Assembly: GCF_013282725.1 (NCBI RefSeq) | Contig: NZ_CP054043.1 | Span: 1,550,001-1,614,000, forward strand | Origin: Yersinia mollaretii ATCC 43969 | GTDB lineage: Bacteria > Pseudomonadota > Gammaproteobacteria > Enterobacterales > Enterobacteriaceae | Reading direction: 5' to 3' | DNA length: 64,000 nt | Program-made: the position numbers and the translations under genes | Notes under the pieces: generated by a model | The model's input: only the letters and a program-made list of their open reading frames with translations | What the model was told of the DNA's origin: nothing | Database searches by the model: none | In this document: positions 12,359-31,692 of the stretch, piece after piece | How the letters are laid out: every line of letters starts with the position of its first letter | Numbering within the stretch: position 1 is the first letter of the stretch

Positions 12359-12553
12359 ATGTACGTTTGTCTGTGTAATGCCGTATCTGACAAAGTTATC
12401 CGTAAAGCTGTTCGTCAGCACCATCCACATACTATTCAGCAGTTGCGTCAACTAGTACCCATCGGTACAGACTGCGGAAAGTGCATTCGACAGGCCAGAG
12501 AAATCTTGATCGAGGAACGCGCTAATATTCCAGAAATGAATGATGTTGCTTAG
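12359..12553 (+). CDS. bfd: Bacterioferritin-associated ferredoxin Bfd
   Basis: A 64-residue [2Fe-2S] protein: [11 protein letters not shown] gives Cys4 and Cys6, and [10 protein letters not shown] gives Cys39 and Cys42. It reduces Fe3+ in the bacterioferritin core so that stored iron can leave. ATG 12359 is chosen; a GTG 12 bases upstream is in frame. An AT-rich imperfect palindrome AAATAA...TTATTT (12303-12323) lies upstream; Fur control is known for E. coli bfd but this site is only suggestive. bfr follows. Confidence 0.95.
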   Translation: MYVCLCNAVSDKVIRKAVRQHHPHTIQQLRQLVPIGTDCGKCIRQAREILIEERANIPEMNDVA

Positions 12554-12630
12554 TAGTTAGCAGGGATAAGTTCCCCCACACTTTGCCATCTGGTACTACA
12601 CTTTTAGTACTGGAAGCGGAGGGTATAACT

Positions 12631-13098
12631 ATGAAAGGCGATAAAAAAATAATTGCACATCTCAATAAACTACTCGGAAACGAGCTGGTTGCCATCAATC
12701 AATATTTTCTCCATGCTCGAATGTTCAAAAACTGGGGTCTAATGCGCCTTAATGATAAGGAGTATCGCGAATCCATCGATGAAATGAAGCATGCGGATAA
12801 ATATATCGAGCGCATTTTATTTCTCGAGGGTATTCCTAACTTACAAGAGCTAGGCAAGTTGAATATCGGAGAGGATGTTGAAGAAATACTGAAATCTGAT
12901 TTAGCTCTCGAGTTATCTGGAGCGAAAGACTTACGTGAAGGTATTGCGTATGCAGATTCAATCCATGACTATGTCAGTCGCGATTTATTGAAAGAAATCT
13001 TGGCTGAAGAAGAGGGCCATATTGATTGGCTTGAAACAGAGCTAAGCCTAATCGAGCGCTTGGGGATACAAAACTACTCACAGGCACAACTGACGTAA
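12631..13098 (+). CDS. bfr: Bacterioferritin
   Basis: A 155-residue haem-containing 24-mer iron store. All ferroxidase ligands are present: Glu18, Glu51, His54, Glu94, Glu127 and His130, and the haem ligand Met52 (EMKHAD). Start ATG 12631 is preceded by GGAGGGTATAACT; the longer frame from 12583 is not family-like. Works with the adjacent Bfd, which releases its iron. Followed by a terminator that separates it from the S10 operon. Confidence 0.97.
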   Translation: MKGDKKIIAHLNKLLGNELVAINQYFLHARMFKNWGLMRLNDKEYRESIDEMKHADKYIERILFLEGIPNLQELGKLNIGEDVEEILKSDLALELSGAKDLREGIAYADSIHDYVSRDLLKEILAEEEGHIDWLETELSLIERLGIQNYSQAQLT

Positions 13099-13129
13099 TA
13101 ATCCTCCATTCTCCTGCATAGCATAAAAT

Positions 13130-13160
13130 AAAGTGGGTATCCGTCAGGTACTCACTTTTT
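13130..13160 (+). terminator. Terminator after bfr
   Basis: AAAGTGGGTA / TACTCACTTT ten-base stem (one G-T pair) with a TCCGTCAGG-type loop and T-run. Confidence 0.85.
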
Positions 13161-13299
13161 AAATTTTAAAGTTTGGAAACTCTGAGTATCAGTTTGCAGC
13201 AGAACCGTATTTTTAACTCCACATGATAATAAATAATCCCACCAAATTAACGTCATCTGATCAGATTTGTAAGTTTCCGCATAGATTTCCAACAGTGGC

Positions 13300-13327
13300 T
13301 TGCTTCCTGCTGGTATTTACGTATAAT
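13300..13327 (+). promoter_or_regulatory. S10 operon promoter
   Basis: TTGCTT (13300-13305), 16-bp spacer, perfect TATAAT (13322-13327) followed by a GC-rich discriminator (GCGCGGG), as in stringently controlled ribosomal promoters. Confidence 0.85.
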
Positions 13328-13334
13328 GCGCGGG

Positions 13335-13822
<488 letters not shown>

Positions 13823-13842
13823 TCAGGTCATTGAGCGATTGA

Positions 13843-15399
<1,557 letters not shown>

Positions 15400-15412
15400 G
15401 TCGGAGGAGTAA

Positions 15413-16240
<828 letters not shown>

Positions 16241-16251
16241 TTAGAGGATAA

Positions 16252-16533
<282 letters not shown>

Positions 16534-16538
16534 GGTAG

Positions 16539-18464
<1,926 letters not shown>

Positions 18465-18486
18465 TAGAGTAGCTGACTCGAACATA

Positions 18487-18521
18487 ATAAGCGGCTCAGA
18501 AAGTGGGCCGCTTATTTTTTC
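18487..18521 (+). terminator. Terminator-like hairpin at the end of the S10 operon
   Basis: TAAGCGGC (18488-18495) / GCCGCTTA (18507-18514) stem with a 11-base loop and a T-run. It sits right upstream of the spc promoter. Confidence 0.75.
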
Positions 18522-18550
18522 TACCCATAATCTGGAAGCGGTGTTATAAT
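18520..18550 (+). promoter_or_regulatory. spc operon promoter
   Basis: A perfect TATAAT at 18545-18550 followed by GCTGCGCCC, closely matching the known E. coli spc promoter context (GAAGCGGTGTTATAATG). The -35 element is weak and not assigned to exact bases. Confidence 0.8.
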
Positions 18551-18617
18551 GCTGCGCCCTCGTTATTGGGGCTTTTAAACGACCTATTCTGGGTCCTAAA
18601 GTAGTAGTTGACATTAG

Positions 18618-19880
<1,263 letters not shown>

Positions 19881-19893
19881 GGTAGGGTTACTG

Positions 19894-20199
19894 ATGGCTA
19901 AGCAATCAATGAAAGCACGCGAAGTCGTTCGCGTGAAACTAGCTAACAAATACCGCGCTCAACGCGAGGAATTAAAAGCTATTATCTCTGGTGTGAACTC
20001 ATCCGACGAAGATCGTTGGAATGCTGTTCTGAAGCTGCAGTCTCTGCCGCGTGATTCCAGCCCGTCCCGTCAGCGTAACCGCTGCAACCAAACTGGTCGT
20101 CCGCATGGTTTCCTGCGGAAGTTCGGGTTGAGCCGTATTAAAGTCCGTGAAACCGCAATGCGCGGTGAAATCCCGGGCCTTAAAAAGGCTAGCTGGTAA
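19894..20199 (+). CDS. rpsN: 30S ribosomal protein S14
   Basis: A 101-residue protein starting [20 protein letters not shown] at ATG 19894. It is the long form without the two CxxC zinc pairs (only one Cys, in [12 protein letters not shown]), so it is the zinc-independent type. A longer open frame from 19657 overlaps rplE and is not real. Confidence 0.98.
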
Positions 20200-20226
20200 T
20201 TGTCACCAATTGAATCACGGGAGTAA

Positions 20227-20625
<399 letters not shown>

Positions 20626-20639
20626 TTCGGGAGGAAAGA

Positions 20640-21173
20640 ATGTCTCGTGTTGCAAAAGCACCCGTCGTCATTCCTGCCGGCGTAGAGGTAAAACTCAACG
20701 GTCAGGTTATTTCGATAAAGGGTAAGAACGGCGAGCTGACTCGTACCGTCCATAGTGCTGTTGAAGTTAAGCAAGAAGATAATACATTGACTTTCGCTCC
20801 ACGCGAAGGCGCTGTAGACGGTTGGGCCCAAGCGGGTACCACTCGTGCACTGCTTAACGCAATGGTCGTTGGTGTTACCGAAGGCTTCACTAAGAAGCTT
20901 CAACTGGTAGGCGTAGGCTACCGTGCCGCAGTTAAAGGCAACGTGGTGAATTTAGCCTTAGGCTTTTCTCATCCAGTTGACCATGAATTGCCGGCTGGCA
21001 TCACTGCCGAGTGCCCGACCCAAACTGAAATCGTGCTGAAAGGCGCTGATAAGCAGGTGATTGGTCAGGTTGCAGCAGATTTGCGTGCCTACCGTCGTCC
21101 TGAGCCTTATAAAGGCAAGGGTGTCCGTTACGCCGACGAAGTCGTGCGTACCAAAGAGGCTAAGAAGAAGTAA
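20640..21173 (+). CDS. rplF: 50S ribosomal protein L6
   Basis: A 177-residue protein with two L6 repeats. The C-terminal signature [13 protein letters not shown] lies near residue 155. It sits by the GTPase-associated region and sarcin-ricin loop. GGGAGGAAAGA precedes the ATG. Confidence 0.99.
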   Translation: MSRVAKAPVVIPAGVEVKLNGQVISIKGKNGELTRTVHSAVEVKQEDNTLTFAPREGAVDGWAQAGTTRALLNAMVVGVTEGFTKKLQLVGVGYRAAVKGNVVNLALGFSHPVDHELPAGITAECPTQTEIVLKGADKQVIGQVAADLRAYRRPEPYKGKGVRYADEVVRTKEAKKK

Positions 21174-21536
<363 letters not shown>

Positions 21537-21541
21537 GGTAG

Positions 21542-22054
<513 letters not shown>

Positions 22055-22056
22055 CC

Positions 22057-22236
22057 ATGGCAAAGACTATTAAAGTAACTCAAACAAAAAGCAGTATCGG
22101 TCGTTTGCCGAAACACAAGGCAACTCTGATCGGTTTAGGTCTGCGTCGTATTGGTCATACCGTAGAGCGTGAGGATACTCCCGCTGTACGTGGTATGGTC
22201 AACTTGGTTTCCTACATGGTTAAAGTTGAGGAGTAA
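22057..22236 (+). CDS. rpmD: 50S ribosomal protein L30
   Basis: A short 59-residue protein ([20 protein letters not shown]) reading from ATG 22057 to TAA 22234-22236, two bases after the rpsE stop and three before rplO. Sequence and position match L30. Confidence 0.98.
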
Positions 22237-22239
22237 CAG

Positions 22240-22674
22240 ATGCGTTTAAATACTCTGTCTCCGGCTGAAGGTGCCAAGCATGCGCCGAAGCGTGTAGGTC
22301 GTGGTATTGGTTCTGGCCTGGGTAAAACTGCTGGTCGTGGTCACAAAGGTCAGAACTCACGTTCTGGCGGTGGCGTACGTCGTGGTTTTGAAGGTGGTCA
22401 GATGCCTTTATATCGTCGTTTGCCGAAATTCGGCTTCACCTCTCGCAAAGCTATGATCACGGCAGAAGTTCGTCTGTCTGAACTGGCTTTAGTGGAAGGC
22501 GACGTAATCGACCTGAACACGCTGAAAGCCGCTAACGTTGTTGGTACCCAGATTGAGTTTGCGAAAGTTATGCTTTCAGGCGAAATCACTCGTGCGGTAA
22601 CTCTTCGTGGTCTGCGTGTCACCAAAGGCGCTCGTGCTGCTATCGAAGCTGCTGGCGGTAAAATTGAGGAATAA
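22240..22674 (+). CDS. rplO: 50S ribosomal protein L15
   Basis: A 144-residue late-assembly protein. The Gly/Arg-rich N-terminal arm ([20 protein letters not shown]) threads into 23S RNA. GAGGAGTAACAG precedes the ATG. Confidence 0.99.
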   Translation: MRLNTLSPAEGAKHAPKRVGRGIGSGLGKTAGRGHKGQNSRSGGGVRRGFEGGQMPLYRRLPKFGFTSRKAMITAEVRLSELALVEGDVIDLNTLKAANVVGTQIEFAKVMLSGEITRAVTLRGLRVTKGARAAIEAAGGKIEE

Positions 22675-22681
22675 GTAGCAG

Positions 22682-24013
22682 ATGGCTAAGCAACCAGGAT
22701 TAGATTTTCAAAGTGCTAAAGGCGGATTAGGCGAACTGAAGCGCAGACTTTTGTTTGTTATCGGTGCGCTTATTGTTTTCCGTATCGGCTCTTTTATTCC
22801 GATTCCTGGTATCGATGCCACTGTGCTTGCTAAATTGCTCGAGCAGCAGAGAGGGACCATCATTGAAATGTTTAACATGTTCTCTGGTGGTGCTCTCAGT
22901 CGTGCTTCTATCTTTGCCTTGGGTATCATGCCGTATATTTCGGCATCAATTATCATCCAACTGTTAACGGTGGTTCATCCAGCGTTGGCAGAAATAAAGA
23001 AAGAAGGGGAGGCTGGCCGTCGGAAGATTAGCCAGTACACCCGTTATGGCACGTTGGTATTGGCTATATTCCAATCGATCGGTATTGCTACCGGTCTACC
23101 GAATATGCCTGGGATGCAAGGTCTGGTAATCAATCCAGGCTTTGCCTTCTATTTTACCGCTGTTGTTAGCTTGGTCACTGGGACAATGTTCTTGATGTGG
23201 CTTGGCGAACAGATTACTGAGCGTGGTATCGGTAACGGTATTTCAATCATAATCTTTGCTGGTATTGTTGCCGGTCTACCGCCTGCAATAGCCCATACCA
23301 TCGAGCAAGCTCGGCAAGGCGACCTGCACTTCCTCCTGTTGCTGTTGGTTGCAGTATTAGTGTTTGCAGTAACCTTCTTCGTTGTTTTCATTGAGCGTGG
23401 TCAGCGTCGTATCGTCGTCAACTATGCTAAACGTCAACAAGGTCGTCGTGTTTATGCAGCACAGAGCACACACTTACCGTTGAAAGTAAATATGGCCGGG
23501 GTTATCCCAGCAATCTTTGCTTCCAGCATAATTCTGTTTCCTGCCACGATTGCATCATGGTTTGGGGGCGGGACAGGTTGGAACTGGCTGACGACTATTT
23601 CGATGTATTTGCAGCCAGGACAGCCGCTTTATGTGTTACTCTATGCGTCTGCAATCATCTTCTTCTGTTTCTTCTACACGGCGCTAGTTTTCAACCCGCG
23701 TGAAACAGCAGATAACCTGAAGAAGTCCGGTGCATTCGTGCCAGGAATTCGTCCGGGAGAGCAAACGGCGAAGTACATCGATAAAGTAATGACGCGTCTA
23801 ACCTTAATTGGTGCGATGTATATTACTTTCATCTGCCTGATCCCGGAGTTCATGCGTGACGCGATGAAAGTACCATTTTACTTTGGTGGTACCTCCCTAC
23901 TTATTGTAGTGGTGGTCATCATGGACTTTATGGCTCAAGTGCAAACTCTGATGATGTCGAGTCAGTACGAGTCTGCATTGAAGAAAGCAAACCTAAAAGG
24001 CTATAACCGCTAA
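22682..24013 (+). CDS. secY: SecY, channel subunit of the Sec translocon
   Basis: A 443-residue inner-membrane protein with ten hydrophobic segments. The signature [15 protein letters not shown] is near residue 82 and the cytoplasmic loop with [12 protein letters not shown] precedes the ribosome/SecA-contacting C5 loop. It forms SecYEG, which moves unfolded proteins into or across the inner membrane. Encoded in the spc operon between L15 and L36, as in all enterobacteria. Confidence 0.99.
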   Translation: MAKQPGLDFQSAKGGLGELKRRLLFVIGALIVFRIGSFIPIPGIDATVLAKLLEQQRGTIIEMFNMFSGGALSRASIFALGIMPYISASIIIQLLTVVHPALAEIKKEGEAGRRKISQYTRYGTLVLAIFQSIGIATGLPNMPGMQGLVINPGFAFYFTAVVSLVTGTMFLMWLGEQITERGIGNGISIIIFAGIVAGLPPAIAHTIEQARQGDLHFLLLLLVAVLVFAVTFFVVFIERGQRRIVVNYAKRQQGRRVYAAQSTHLPLKVNMAGVIPAIFASSIILFPATIASWFGGGTGWNWLTTISMYLQPGQPLYVLLYASAIIFFCFFYTALVFNPRETADNLKKSGAFVPGIRPGEQTAKYIDKVMTRLTLIGAMYITFICLIPEFMRDAMKVPFYFGGTSLLIVVVVIMDFMAQVQTLMMSSQYESALKKANLKGYNR

Positions 24014-24163
<150 letters not shown>

Positions 24164-24199
24164 TTTATCTTGCATATTTTTCTTGCAAAGTTGGGTTGA

Positions 24200-24218
24200 G
24201 CTGGCTAGATTAGCCAGC
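24200..24218 (+). terminator. Hairpin between spc and alpha operons
   Basis: A perfect GCTGGCTA-GAT-TAGCCAGC hairpin. The following CAATCTTTTG is only weakly T-rich, so it may be a partial terminator or processing site. Confidence 0.5.
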
Positions 24219-24224
24219 CAATCT

Positions 24225-24325
24225 TTTGTATGTGACTGCAATGCTATTTGAGTATCCTGAAAACGGGCTTTTCAGAATGGTATTGCTGTATAAAATAGTA
24301 GGAGTGCATAGTGGCCCGTATAGCA
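24225..24325 (+). promoter_or_regulatory. Alpha-operon S4-binding leader (pseudoknot RNA)
   Basis: Contains CTGAAAA-CGGGC-TTTTCAG (24257-24275) and the conserved stretch TATAAAATAGTAGGAGTGCATAGTGG reaching the GTG start of rpsM. It matches the enterobacterial alpha-operon leader, whose nested pseudoknot is bound by S4 to trap the 30S complex. The match is by eye; binding is family knowledge. Confidence 0.8.
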
Positions 24326-24667
24326 GGCATTAACATTCCTGATCAGAAACATACCGTTATCGCTTTAACTGCGATTTACGGCATCGGTAAAACTCGCTCA
24401 CAGGCTATCTGTGTTGCTGCGGGTATTGCTGAAAATGTTAAGATCAGTGAGCTGTCTGAAGAGCAAATCGAGAAGCTGCGTGACGAAGTTGCCAAGTACG
24501 TTGTAGAAGGTGATCTGCGTCGTGAGGTGACCCTGAGCATCAAGCGTCTGATGGACCTTGGGACTTATCGTGGTTTGCGTCATCGTCGTGGTCTACCAGT
24601 TCGCGGTCAGCGTACTAAGACCAACGCACGTACCCGTAAGGGTCCGCGTAAACCGATCAAGAAATAA
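24311..24667 (+). CDS. rpsM: 30S ribosomal protein S13
   Basis: A 118-residue protein that starts at GTG 24311 (GTG GCC CGT), as in E. coli, with GGAGTGCATA before it. The head domain and the basic C-terminal tail ([20 protein letters not shown]) contacting P-site tRNA are present. First gene of the alpha operon; its start lies inside the S4-binding leader. Confidence 0.98.
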   Translation: MARIAGINIPDQKHTVIALTAIYGIGKTRSQAICVAAGIAENVKISELSEEQIEKLRDEVAKYVVEGDLRREVTLSIKRLMDLGTYRGLRHRRGLPVRGQRTKTNARTRKGPRKPIKK

Positions 24668-24680
24668 TCGGGGTGATTGA

Positions 24681-25073
<393 letters not shown>

Positions 25074-25085
25074 CGCTGCTTTTAG

Positions 25086-25724
<639 letters not shown>

Positions 25725-25749
25725 AGCTTAGTACCAAAGAGAGGACACA

Positions 25750-26739
25750 ATGCAGGGTTCTGTGACAGAGTTTCTAAAACCGCGCCTGGTAGATATCGAG
25801 CAAGTCAGTTCGACGCACGCCAAGGTGACCCTTGAGCCGTTAGAGCGTGGCTTTGGCCATACTCTCGGCAACGCACTGCGCCGTATTCTGCTTTCATCTA
25901 TGCCGGGTTGCGCGGTGACCGAGGTTGAGATTGATGGTGTACTGCATGAGTACAGCACCAAAGAAGGCGTACAGGAAGATATCCTGGAGATCCTGCTCAA
26001 CCTGAAAGGGCTGGCGGTGAGAGTTCAGGGTAAAGATGAAGTTATTCTTACCCTGAATAAATCTGGCATTGGCCCTGTGACTGCAGCCGATATCACCCAT
26101 GATGGTGATGTCGAAATCGTCAAGCCGCAGCACGTTATCTGCCACCTGACCGATGAAAACGCATCTATTAGTATGCGTGTCAAAGTTCAACGTGGTCGTG
26201 GTTATGTGCCGGCTTCTGCCCGAATTCATTCGGAAGAAGATGAGCGCCCGATTGGTCGTCTGTTAGTAGATGCATGCTATAGCCCTGTAGAGCGTATTGC
26301 CTACAATGTTGAAGCAGCGCGTGTAGAACAGCGTACCGACCTGGACAAGTTGGTTATCGAGATGGAAACCAATGGTACGATCGATCCTGAAGAGGCGATT
26401 CGCCGTGCGGCAACTATCTTGGCTGAACAGCTTGAAGCTTTCGTTGACCTACGTGATGTACGTCAGCCGGAAGTTAAAGAAGAGAAGCCAGAGTTTGATC
26501 CGATCCTGCTGCGCCCTGTTGACGATCTGGAATTGACTGTCCGCTCTGCTAACTGCCTCAAGGCAGAAGCTATCCACTACATCGGTGATCTGGTACAGCG
26601 TACCGAGGTTGAGTTGCTGAAAACGCCTAACCTGGGTAAAAAATCTCTTACTGAGATTAAAGACGTGCTCGCTTCACGTGGTCTTTCTTTAGGCATGCGC
26701 CTAGAAAATTGGCCACCAGCTAGCATTGCTGACGAGTAA
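25750..26739 (+). CDS. rpoA: RNA polymerase alpha subunit
   Basis: A 329-residue subunit. Residues about 1-235 are the dimerising N-terminal domain ([17 protein letters not shown]). Residues about 249-329 are the C-terminal domain, including the UP-element contact [20 protein letters not shown] with Arg265, followed by [15 protein letters not shown]. The rrn P1 region in this window has the A-rich upstream sequence such domains bind. Confidence 0.99.
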
Positions 26740-26755
26740 CCGGATCACAGGTTAA

Positions 26756-27169
<414 letters not shown>

Positions 27170-27182
27170 TCTGTAAACGCGT

Positions 27183-27210
27183 AAAAAAACCGGGCTTGCC
27201 CGGTTTTTTT
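27183..27210 (+). terminator. Alpha-operon terminator
   Basis: AAAAAAACCGGGC-TT-GCCCGGTTTTTTT, a perfect hairpin flanked by A- and T-runs. Confidence 0.95.
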
Positions 27211-27515
27211 ACGTCCATAATTCAATGACGTAATGCCATACCTTCGTACTTTTCTTCTTTTCTCCTATTATTTATTCACTAATCCATTAATCTTAACTAA
27301 CCTCTGATTTTGCAAAACCATATCTCTTGGATGAAATATGGGGTTAATTGATGAATGAGCTGAACGGCAGATTGCTCATGCCCAATCTGCCTGAACGACA
27401 TAAGCGCCAAAACTTGCTGGATATGTGATTGAGACAAGTGAGAATTAGCACTTATTTTCTGCATTAAGAGTATCAGCATAAAATGACTGATAATCTGTTA
27501 AATGAAGGATAAGTA
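27211..27515. other. Gene-free spacer rplQ-zntR
   Basis: About 300 bp of AT-rich sequence. No supported gene is seen. A 60-codon minus-strand frame (27297-27479) has no recognisable family and no clear ribosome site. In E. coli this interval holds yhdN (122 codons), which is absent here. Confidence 0.6.
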
Positions 27516-27935
27516 ATGTTAAAAATTGGACAACTCGCTAAACTCGCCGACGTTACACCAGATACTATTCGCTACTATGAGAAGCAAGGTATGATGCAGC
27601 ATGGTGAACGCACAGAAGGTGGTTATAGACTGTATAATGAACAAGATTTGCAGCGCTTGCGGTTTATCCGTTATGCAAAGCAGCTCGGGTTTACATTAGA
27701 AACTATCGCCGAATTGCTATCGATCCGTGTGGACCCTGCTCATCATACATGCCAAGAGTCTAAGGCAATTGTAGATTCGCGGTTACATGATGTGGAAAGC
27801 AAGATTACTGAGCTTAAAAAAATGCGTGAATCACTAAAACGACTCAGCAGTGCCTGTTGTGGTAGTTCACATGCGACGACTTATTGCTCTATTTTGGAAG
27901 CATTGGAGCAGGGGGCTGCTGAGGAATTAGTTTAA
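27516..27935 (+). CDS. zntR: ZntR, zinc-responsive MerR-family activator
   Basis: A 139-residue MerR regulator: N-terminal winged helix-turn-helix (LAKLADVTPDTIRYYEKQG, about residues 6-24), dimerisation helix and a metal loop with HHTCQES and CCGSSHATTYC, which hold the Cys/His zinc ligands of ZntR (Cys79, Cys114/115, His119, Cys124 region). Family role: it twists the zntA promoter open when zinc is in excess. zntA is not in this window. Preceded by AAGGATAAGTA. Confidence 0.95.
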   Translation: MLKIGQLAKLADVTPDTIRYYEKQGMMQHGERTEGGYRLYNEQDLQRLRFIRYAKQLGFTLETIAELLSIRVDPAHHTCQESKAIVDSRLHDVESKITELKKMRESLKRLSSACCGSSHATTYCSILEALEQGAAEELV

Positions 27936-28030
27936 GACTATATTTTTCTGATGAGGAGTTTAAATCGGCTCAAACAAGCAGTATTATTTGTGGGTTTTTT
28001 AATCTATACCATTATTAGTGAGGAACTATT

Positions 28031-28231
28031 ATGACGACATATCGCCATACCAAGGGAAAAATAAAAGATAATGCACTAGAAGCGCTGCTCCATGATCCAC
28101 TTTTCAGGCAACGTATTGAGAAGAATATCAAAGGGAAAGGGAGTTATCAGCGTAAAGGTAAACATTCAAAAGGTGGTAACTGGGAGGCCAGTGGTAAGCA
28201 ATCAATAGATTCTTTACCACTGGCCTTCTGA
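28031..28231 (+). CDS. arfA: ArfA, alternative ribosome-rescue factor
   Basis: A 66-residue basic protein ([20 protein letters not shown]) with the core [20 protein letters not shown] and [12 protein letters not shown]. ArfA enters ribosomes stalled without a stop codon and recruits RF2. The last codons lie inside a long hairpin (28185-28226), as in E. coli, where RNase III/termination there makes a non-stop message so that the shorter active protein is made only when tmRNA fails. GGAACTATT precedes the ATG. Confidence 0.93.
   Translation: MTTYRHTKGKIKDNALEALLHDPLFRQRIEKNIKGKGSYQRKGKHSKGGNWEASGKQSIDSLPLAF
28185..28226 (+). promoter_or_regulatory. RNase III / terminator-type hairpin within the arfA 3' coding end
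   Basis: AGGCCAGTGGTAA (28185-28197) pairs perfectly with TTACCACTGGCCT (28214-28226), a 13-bp stem with a 16-base loop. The stem encloses the last codons of arfA and its stop region. The family mechanism makes cleaved, stop-less mRNA. Confidence 0.85.
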
Positions 28232-28245
28232 TTTACAGACAATAA

Positions 28246-28268
28246 AAACGCCATCAGTTTGATGGCGT
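28246..28268. terminator. Bidirectional terminator arfA/mscL
   Basis: AACGCCATCA-GTT-TGATGGCGTT hairpin preceded by an A-run; it lies between the convergent genes arfA (+) and mscL (-). Confidence 0.85.
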
Positions 28269-28290
28269 TAACATATCGATCCAATCGAAA

Positions 28291-28701
28291 TTATTTTTCT
28301 TGCTGTGCTTTCAACAAATCACGGATCTCTGCTAATAGCTTCTCTTCCGTTGTTGGTGCTGGCTCTGCTGCGGCTTCTTCCGCTTTTTCACGACGCATTT
28401 TATTCATGAGCTTAACTGCAGAAAATATAGCTAGAGCCACAATAACAAAATCAAAAATACTTTGAATGAAGATACCGTAATTCATTACAACAGCAGGTAC
28501 TGTGCCTTCGGCCGCACGTAATATGAAATGGAATTGCTTAAAATCGACGCCACCGAGTAATAAGCCCAAGGGTGGCATGATGATATCGGCAACAAGTGAA
28601 GAAACGATTCTACCAAATGCCGCACCAATAATGACACCGACAGCCAAGTCGACTACATTGCCACGCATGGCAAATTCACGAAATTCCTTCATAAAACTCA
28701 T
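28291..28701 (-). CDS. mscL: MscL large-conductance mechanosensitive channel
   Basis: A 136-residue inner-membrane pentamer subunit ([20 protein letters not shown]). TM1 carries [17 protein letters not shown], the gate-lining helix; TM2 is about 70-100; the cytoplasmic helix ends [12 protein letters not shown]. It opens at near-lytic tension to release solutes on hypo-osmotic shock. ATG 28701 is preferred over 28710 by family alignment. Convergent with arfA. Confidence 0.97.
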   Translation of the reverse strand: MSFMKEFREFAMRGNVVDLAVGVIIGAAFGRIVSSLVADIIMPPLGLLLGGVDFKQFHFILRAAEGTVPAVVMNYGIFIQSIFDFVIVALAIFSAVKLMNKMRREKAEEAAAEPAPTTEEKLLAEIRDLLKAQQEK

Positions 28702-28845
28702 AACCAACACCCCATTTTAAAAATGAATGACTTAATTTTAGCCAAATAAAACTCGGTACAACCCTAATTATAGGAAATTTTTCCTAATTCCTCATGGGAA
28801 TAGCGTTAATTTGTCAGTCAGCTTGGATAGCTTAATTATTATTCA

Positions 28846-30222
28846 TTACAAGAAGAATGGACTTGGTTGGAACAGTCTCTCGACGTCAGGAACAAATTTC
28901 TTGTGAGTAATAAACATCACCACATGATCACCCTGCTTAATAATGGAATTACCATTTGCAATGATAACTTCATCACCGCGAACAATGGCTCCAATAGTCG
29001 TCCCTGGCGGCAACTTGATATCTTCAACCATCCGACCGACAACCTTTGACGTACTTTCGTCACCATGAGCAATCGCTTCTATTGCCTCGGCAACACCCCG
29101 TCTTAACGAAGATACGCTGACGATATCCGCTTTACGGACATGGCCCAGTAGTGCAGAAATAGTGGCTTGTTGTGGTGAGATAACAATATCAATGACACTT
29201 CCCTGAACCAAATCCACATAGGCGCTACGTTGGATTAATACCATCGCCTTCTTCGCACCCATACGTTTTGCCAGCATAGCTGACATGATGTTTGCTTCAT
29301 CATCATTGGTTATCGCGATAAAAACATCCACCTGCTCGATGTGTTCTTCTGCCAGTAATTCTTGATCTGATGCATCGCCATAAAAAACAATAGTGTCATG
29401 CAGCATTTCGGCTAATTCGGCGGCTCTCTGCGGGTCGCGTTCAATGAGTTTTACACTGTAATCTTTTTCTAATCGCAGGGCTAAACCTGCACCCACATTG
29501 CCCCCCCCAACAATCATAATGCGCTTGTAGGGTTTCTCTAGACGCTGTAGCTCACTCATTACCGCACGAATATGTTGTGAGGCTGCGACAAAGAAGACTT
29601 CATCTCCCGCTTCAATGATCGTAGAACCTTGGGGGCGAATCGGACGATCTTGACGAAATATCGCGGCAACACGGGTATCAATATGTGGCATATGTTCACG
29701 TAGGGATGACAATGCATTCCCCACTAGCGGCCCGCCATAGTAGGCTTTAACGGCGGCAATACTGACTTTACCTTCAGCAAAATTGACCACCTGCAAAGCA
29801 CCTGGGTATTCGATTAGCTTATAGATATAATCGATAACTAGCTGTTCTGGCGATATTAGATGATCTATAGGGACGGCTTCCGGAAGAAATAACTTATCGG
29901 CTTCACGGATGTATTCAGCTGAACGAATTCGAGCAATTCGGTTTGGCGTATTAAATAGCGAATAGGCGATTTGGCAGGCAACCATATTGGTTTCGTCAGA
30001 ATTCGTTACCGCAACCAACATATCGGCATCTTCTGCTCCTGCTTCTCGTAGCACACGAGGGTGCGAACCATGTCCTTGCACCACACGTAGATCAAACTTA
30101 TCTTGTAATTGGCGCAGGCGGCCGGAGTCAACATCAACAACAGTGATATCATTGTTCTCACCCACCAAGTTTTCCGCTAGGGTTCCACCAACTTGCCCCG
30201 CCCCAAGAATAATTATTTTCAT
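28846..30222 (-). CDS. trkA: TrkA, NAD-binding regulator of Trk potassium uptake
   Basis: A 458-residue peripheral protein with two RCK halves: Rossmann motifs [13 protein letters not shown] (about residue 7) and [14 protein letters not shown] (about 239), each followed by a TrkA-C domain. It gates the TrkH/TrkG K+ channels. Together with kefB it makes two K+ transport genes in this window. Upstream and in the same direction is rsmB (64-bp gap). Confidence 0.97.
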   Translation of the reverse strand: MKIIILGAGQVGGTLAENLVGENNDITVVDVDSGRLRQLQDKFDLRVVQGHGSHPRVLREAGAEDADMLVAVTNSDETNMVACQIAYSLFNTPNRIARIRSAEYIREADKLFLPEAVPIDHLISPEQLVIDYIYKLIEYPGALQVVNFAEGKVSIAAVKAYYGGPLVGNALSSLREHMPHIDTRVAAIFRQDRPIRPQGSTIIEAGDEVFFVAASQHIRAVMSELQRLEKPYKRIMIVGGGNVGAGLALRLEKDYSVKLIERDPQRAAELAEMLHDTIVFYGDASDQELLAEEHIEQVDVFIAITNDDEANIMSAMLAKRMGAKKAMVLIQRSAYVDLVQGSVIDIVISPQQATISALLGHVRKADIVSVSSLRRGVAEAIEAIAHGDESTSKVVGRMVEDIKLPPGTTIGAIVRGDEVIIANGNSIIKQGDHVVMFITHKKFVPDVERLFQPSPFFL

Positions 30223-30286
30223 AGCGTTCTCTGTTTCACACTGAAATTAGGTTTGAGGCATAGCAAAAGCCACGGTTATCTTTTGA

Positions 30287-31582
30287 TTAACTGAGTCTTT
30301 TGATTAACTTGGCATAAAAGAAACCGTCGCCATCCTCTGGGTGGGGCAGGTTTTGTTTACCGGGCACCGCAGTCGTGCCTGTTTCAACTAATTCAGCTTC
30401 AGAATGACGCTGCAAGAAAGCGGCAATCTGCTGCTGATTCTCTTCCGGCAATATAGAACAGGTAGCATAAACCATTACGCCACCTTTTTTCAGTTTAGGC
30501 CAAATAGCTTCAATGATCTCAGATTGCAATTGGGCTAGCTCGGCAATGTCACGGTCTCGGCGTAACCATTTGATATCAGGATGGCGGCGGATAACCCCAG
30601 TTGCAGAGCAAGGCGCGTCTAACAGAATACGATCAAATTGCTGATCTCCACACCAATCCTCTGGGGTCCTGCCATCGCCTACGCGCACGACAGCATGTAA
30701 TTTCAGCCGCTGTAAGTTCTCTTTTACTCGGTCGAGGCGCTGCTCATCAATATCAACGGCCAATACATGAGCCTTTGGTGCAGCTTCCAGAATATGCGTT
30801 GTTTTGCCGCCGGGAGCTGCGCAGAGGTCAAGGATCTGTTCGCCATTGTGTGGATCAAGCAGATCAACACAACCTTGAGCCGATGCATCTTGCACGGTGG
30901 CCCAACCAAGCTCAAAACCGGGTAACGCACTGACAGCGCATGGCGTGATAAGACGCAGTGCATCGGAATAAAGATCATGCGGCACTGCATCTATATCGGC
31001 TTGTTTTAAGAGTTCGAGATATTCACTGCGTGTGTGATGCAGGCGATTAACGCGCAACCACATAGGTGGTTTTTGGTTATTCGCATCCAGAATCTGCTGC
31101 CACTGATCGGGATAAGCCAGCTTAATCCGTGCCAATAACCAGCTCGGATGCAGATAACGACTTTCGTTATTTGCCGCACGCTCCAGTAGTTCAACTTGTT
31201 GGCGCTGGAATTGGCGCAATACACCGTTAATCAACCCCTTTAATTGCGGGCGCTTCAGCGCAGTGGCACCTTCGACTGTTTCTGCCAGCGCTGCATGATG
31301 GGGAATACGGGTGTAAATCAACTGATACAGTCCAACCATAATCAGATAATGAAACACGCGCTGCTTACCCGTCATCGGGCGAGCCATCAACTGCTGGATG
31401 CACCACTCTAATTGCGGCAAGACACGCAAAGTGCCAAAACACAACTCCTGCAGCAATGCGCGATCTTTATCAGAAATACTGTTGTGTAGCCCAGGTAAAA
31501 CGGTGCTGAGCGATTGCCCCTGATCCAATACCTGACTAATTGCTTTAGCAGCGATGCTGCGGAGATTATATGTGTTTTTCAT
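30287..31582 (-). CDS. rsmB: RsmB 16S rRNA m5C967 methyltransferase
   Basis: A 431-residue SAM-dependent enzyme. Residues about 1-140 are a NusB-like RNA-binding domain ([12 protein letters not shown]). The C-terminal methyltransferase domain has [15 protein letters not shown] (motif I), [15 protein letters not shown] with the catalytic-loop Cys, and [12 protein letters not shown] with the nucleophilic Cys. ATG 31582 ([19 protein letters not shown]) is chosen over the upstream 31600 by comparison with E. coli. Part of a def-fmt-rsmB-trkA transcription unit. Confidence 0.96.
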   Translation of the reverse strand: MKNTYNLRSIAAKAISQVLDQGQSLSTVLPGLHNSISDKDRALLQELCFGTLRVLPQLEWCIQQLMARPMTGKQRVFHYLIMVGLYQLIYTRIPHHAALAETVEGATALKRPQLKGLINGVLRQFQRQQVELLERAANNESRYLHPSWLLARIKLAYPDQWQQILDANNQKPPMWLRVNRLHHTRSEYLELLKQADIDAVPHDLYSDALRLITPCAVSALPGFELGWATVQDASAQGCVDLLDPHNGEQILDLCAAPGGKTTHILEAAPKAHVLAVDIDEQRLDRVKENLQRLKLHAVVRVGDGRTPEDWCGDQQFDRILLDAPCSATGVIRRHPDIKWLRRDRDIAELAQLQSEIIEAIWPKLKKGGVMVYATCSILPEENQQQIAAFLQRHSEAELVETGTTAVPGKQNLPHPEDGDGFFYAKLIKRLS

Positions 31583-31692
31583 AACCAAAAAAGCCGACAA
31601 ACGTCAGCAAATAAAGGGAAAGTGGCCCGATGATGATGATGGAGTATCGGGCGATGAAATCTATTGGGTAGATAGCTGTAACTGCTGAGCTA

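Noticed and set aside
27297..27479. 60-codon minus-strand ORF between rplQ and zntR
   Set aside because: No recognisable family and no clear ribosome site; not YhdN.
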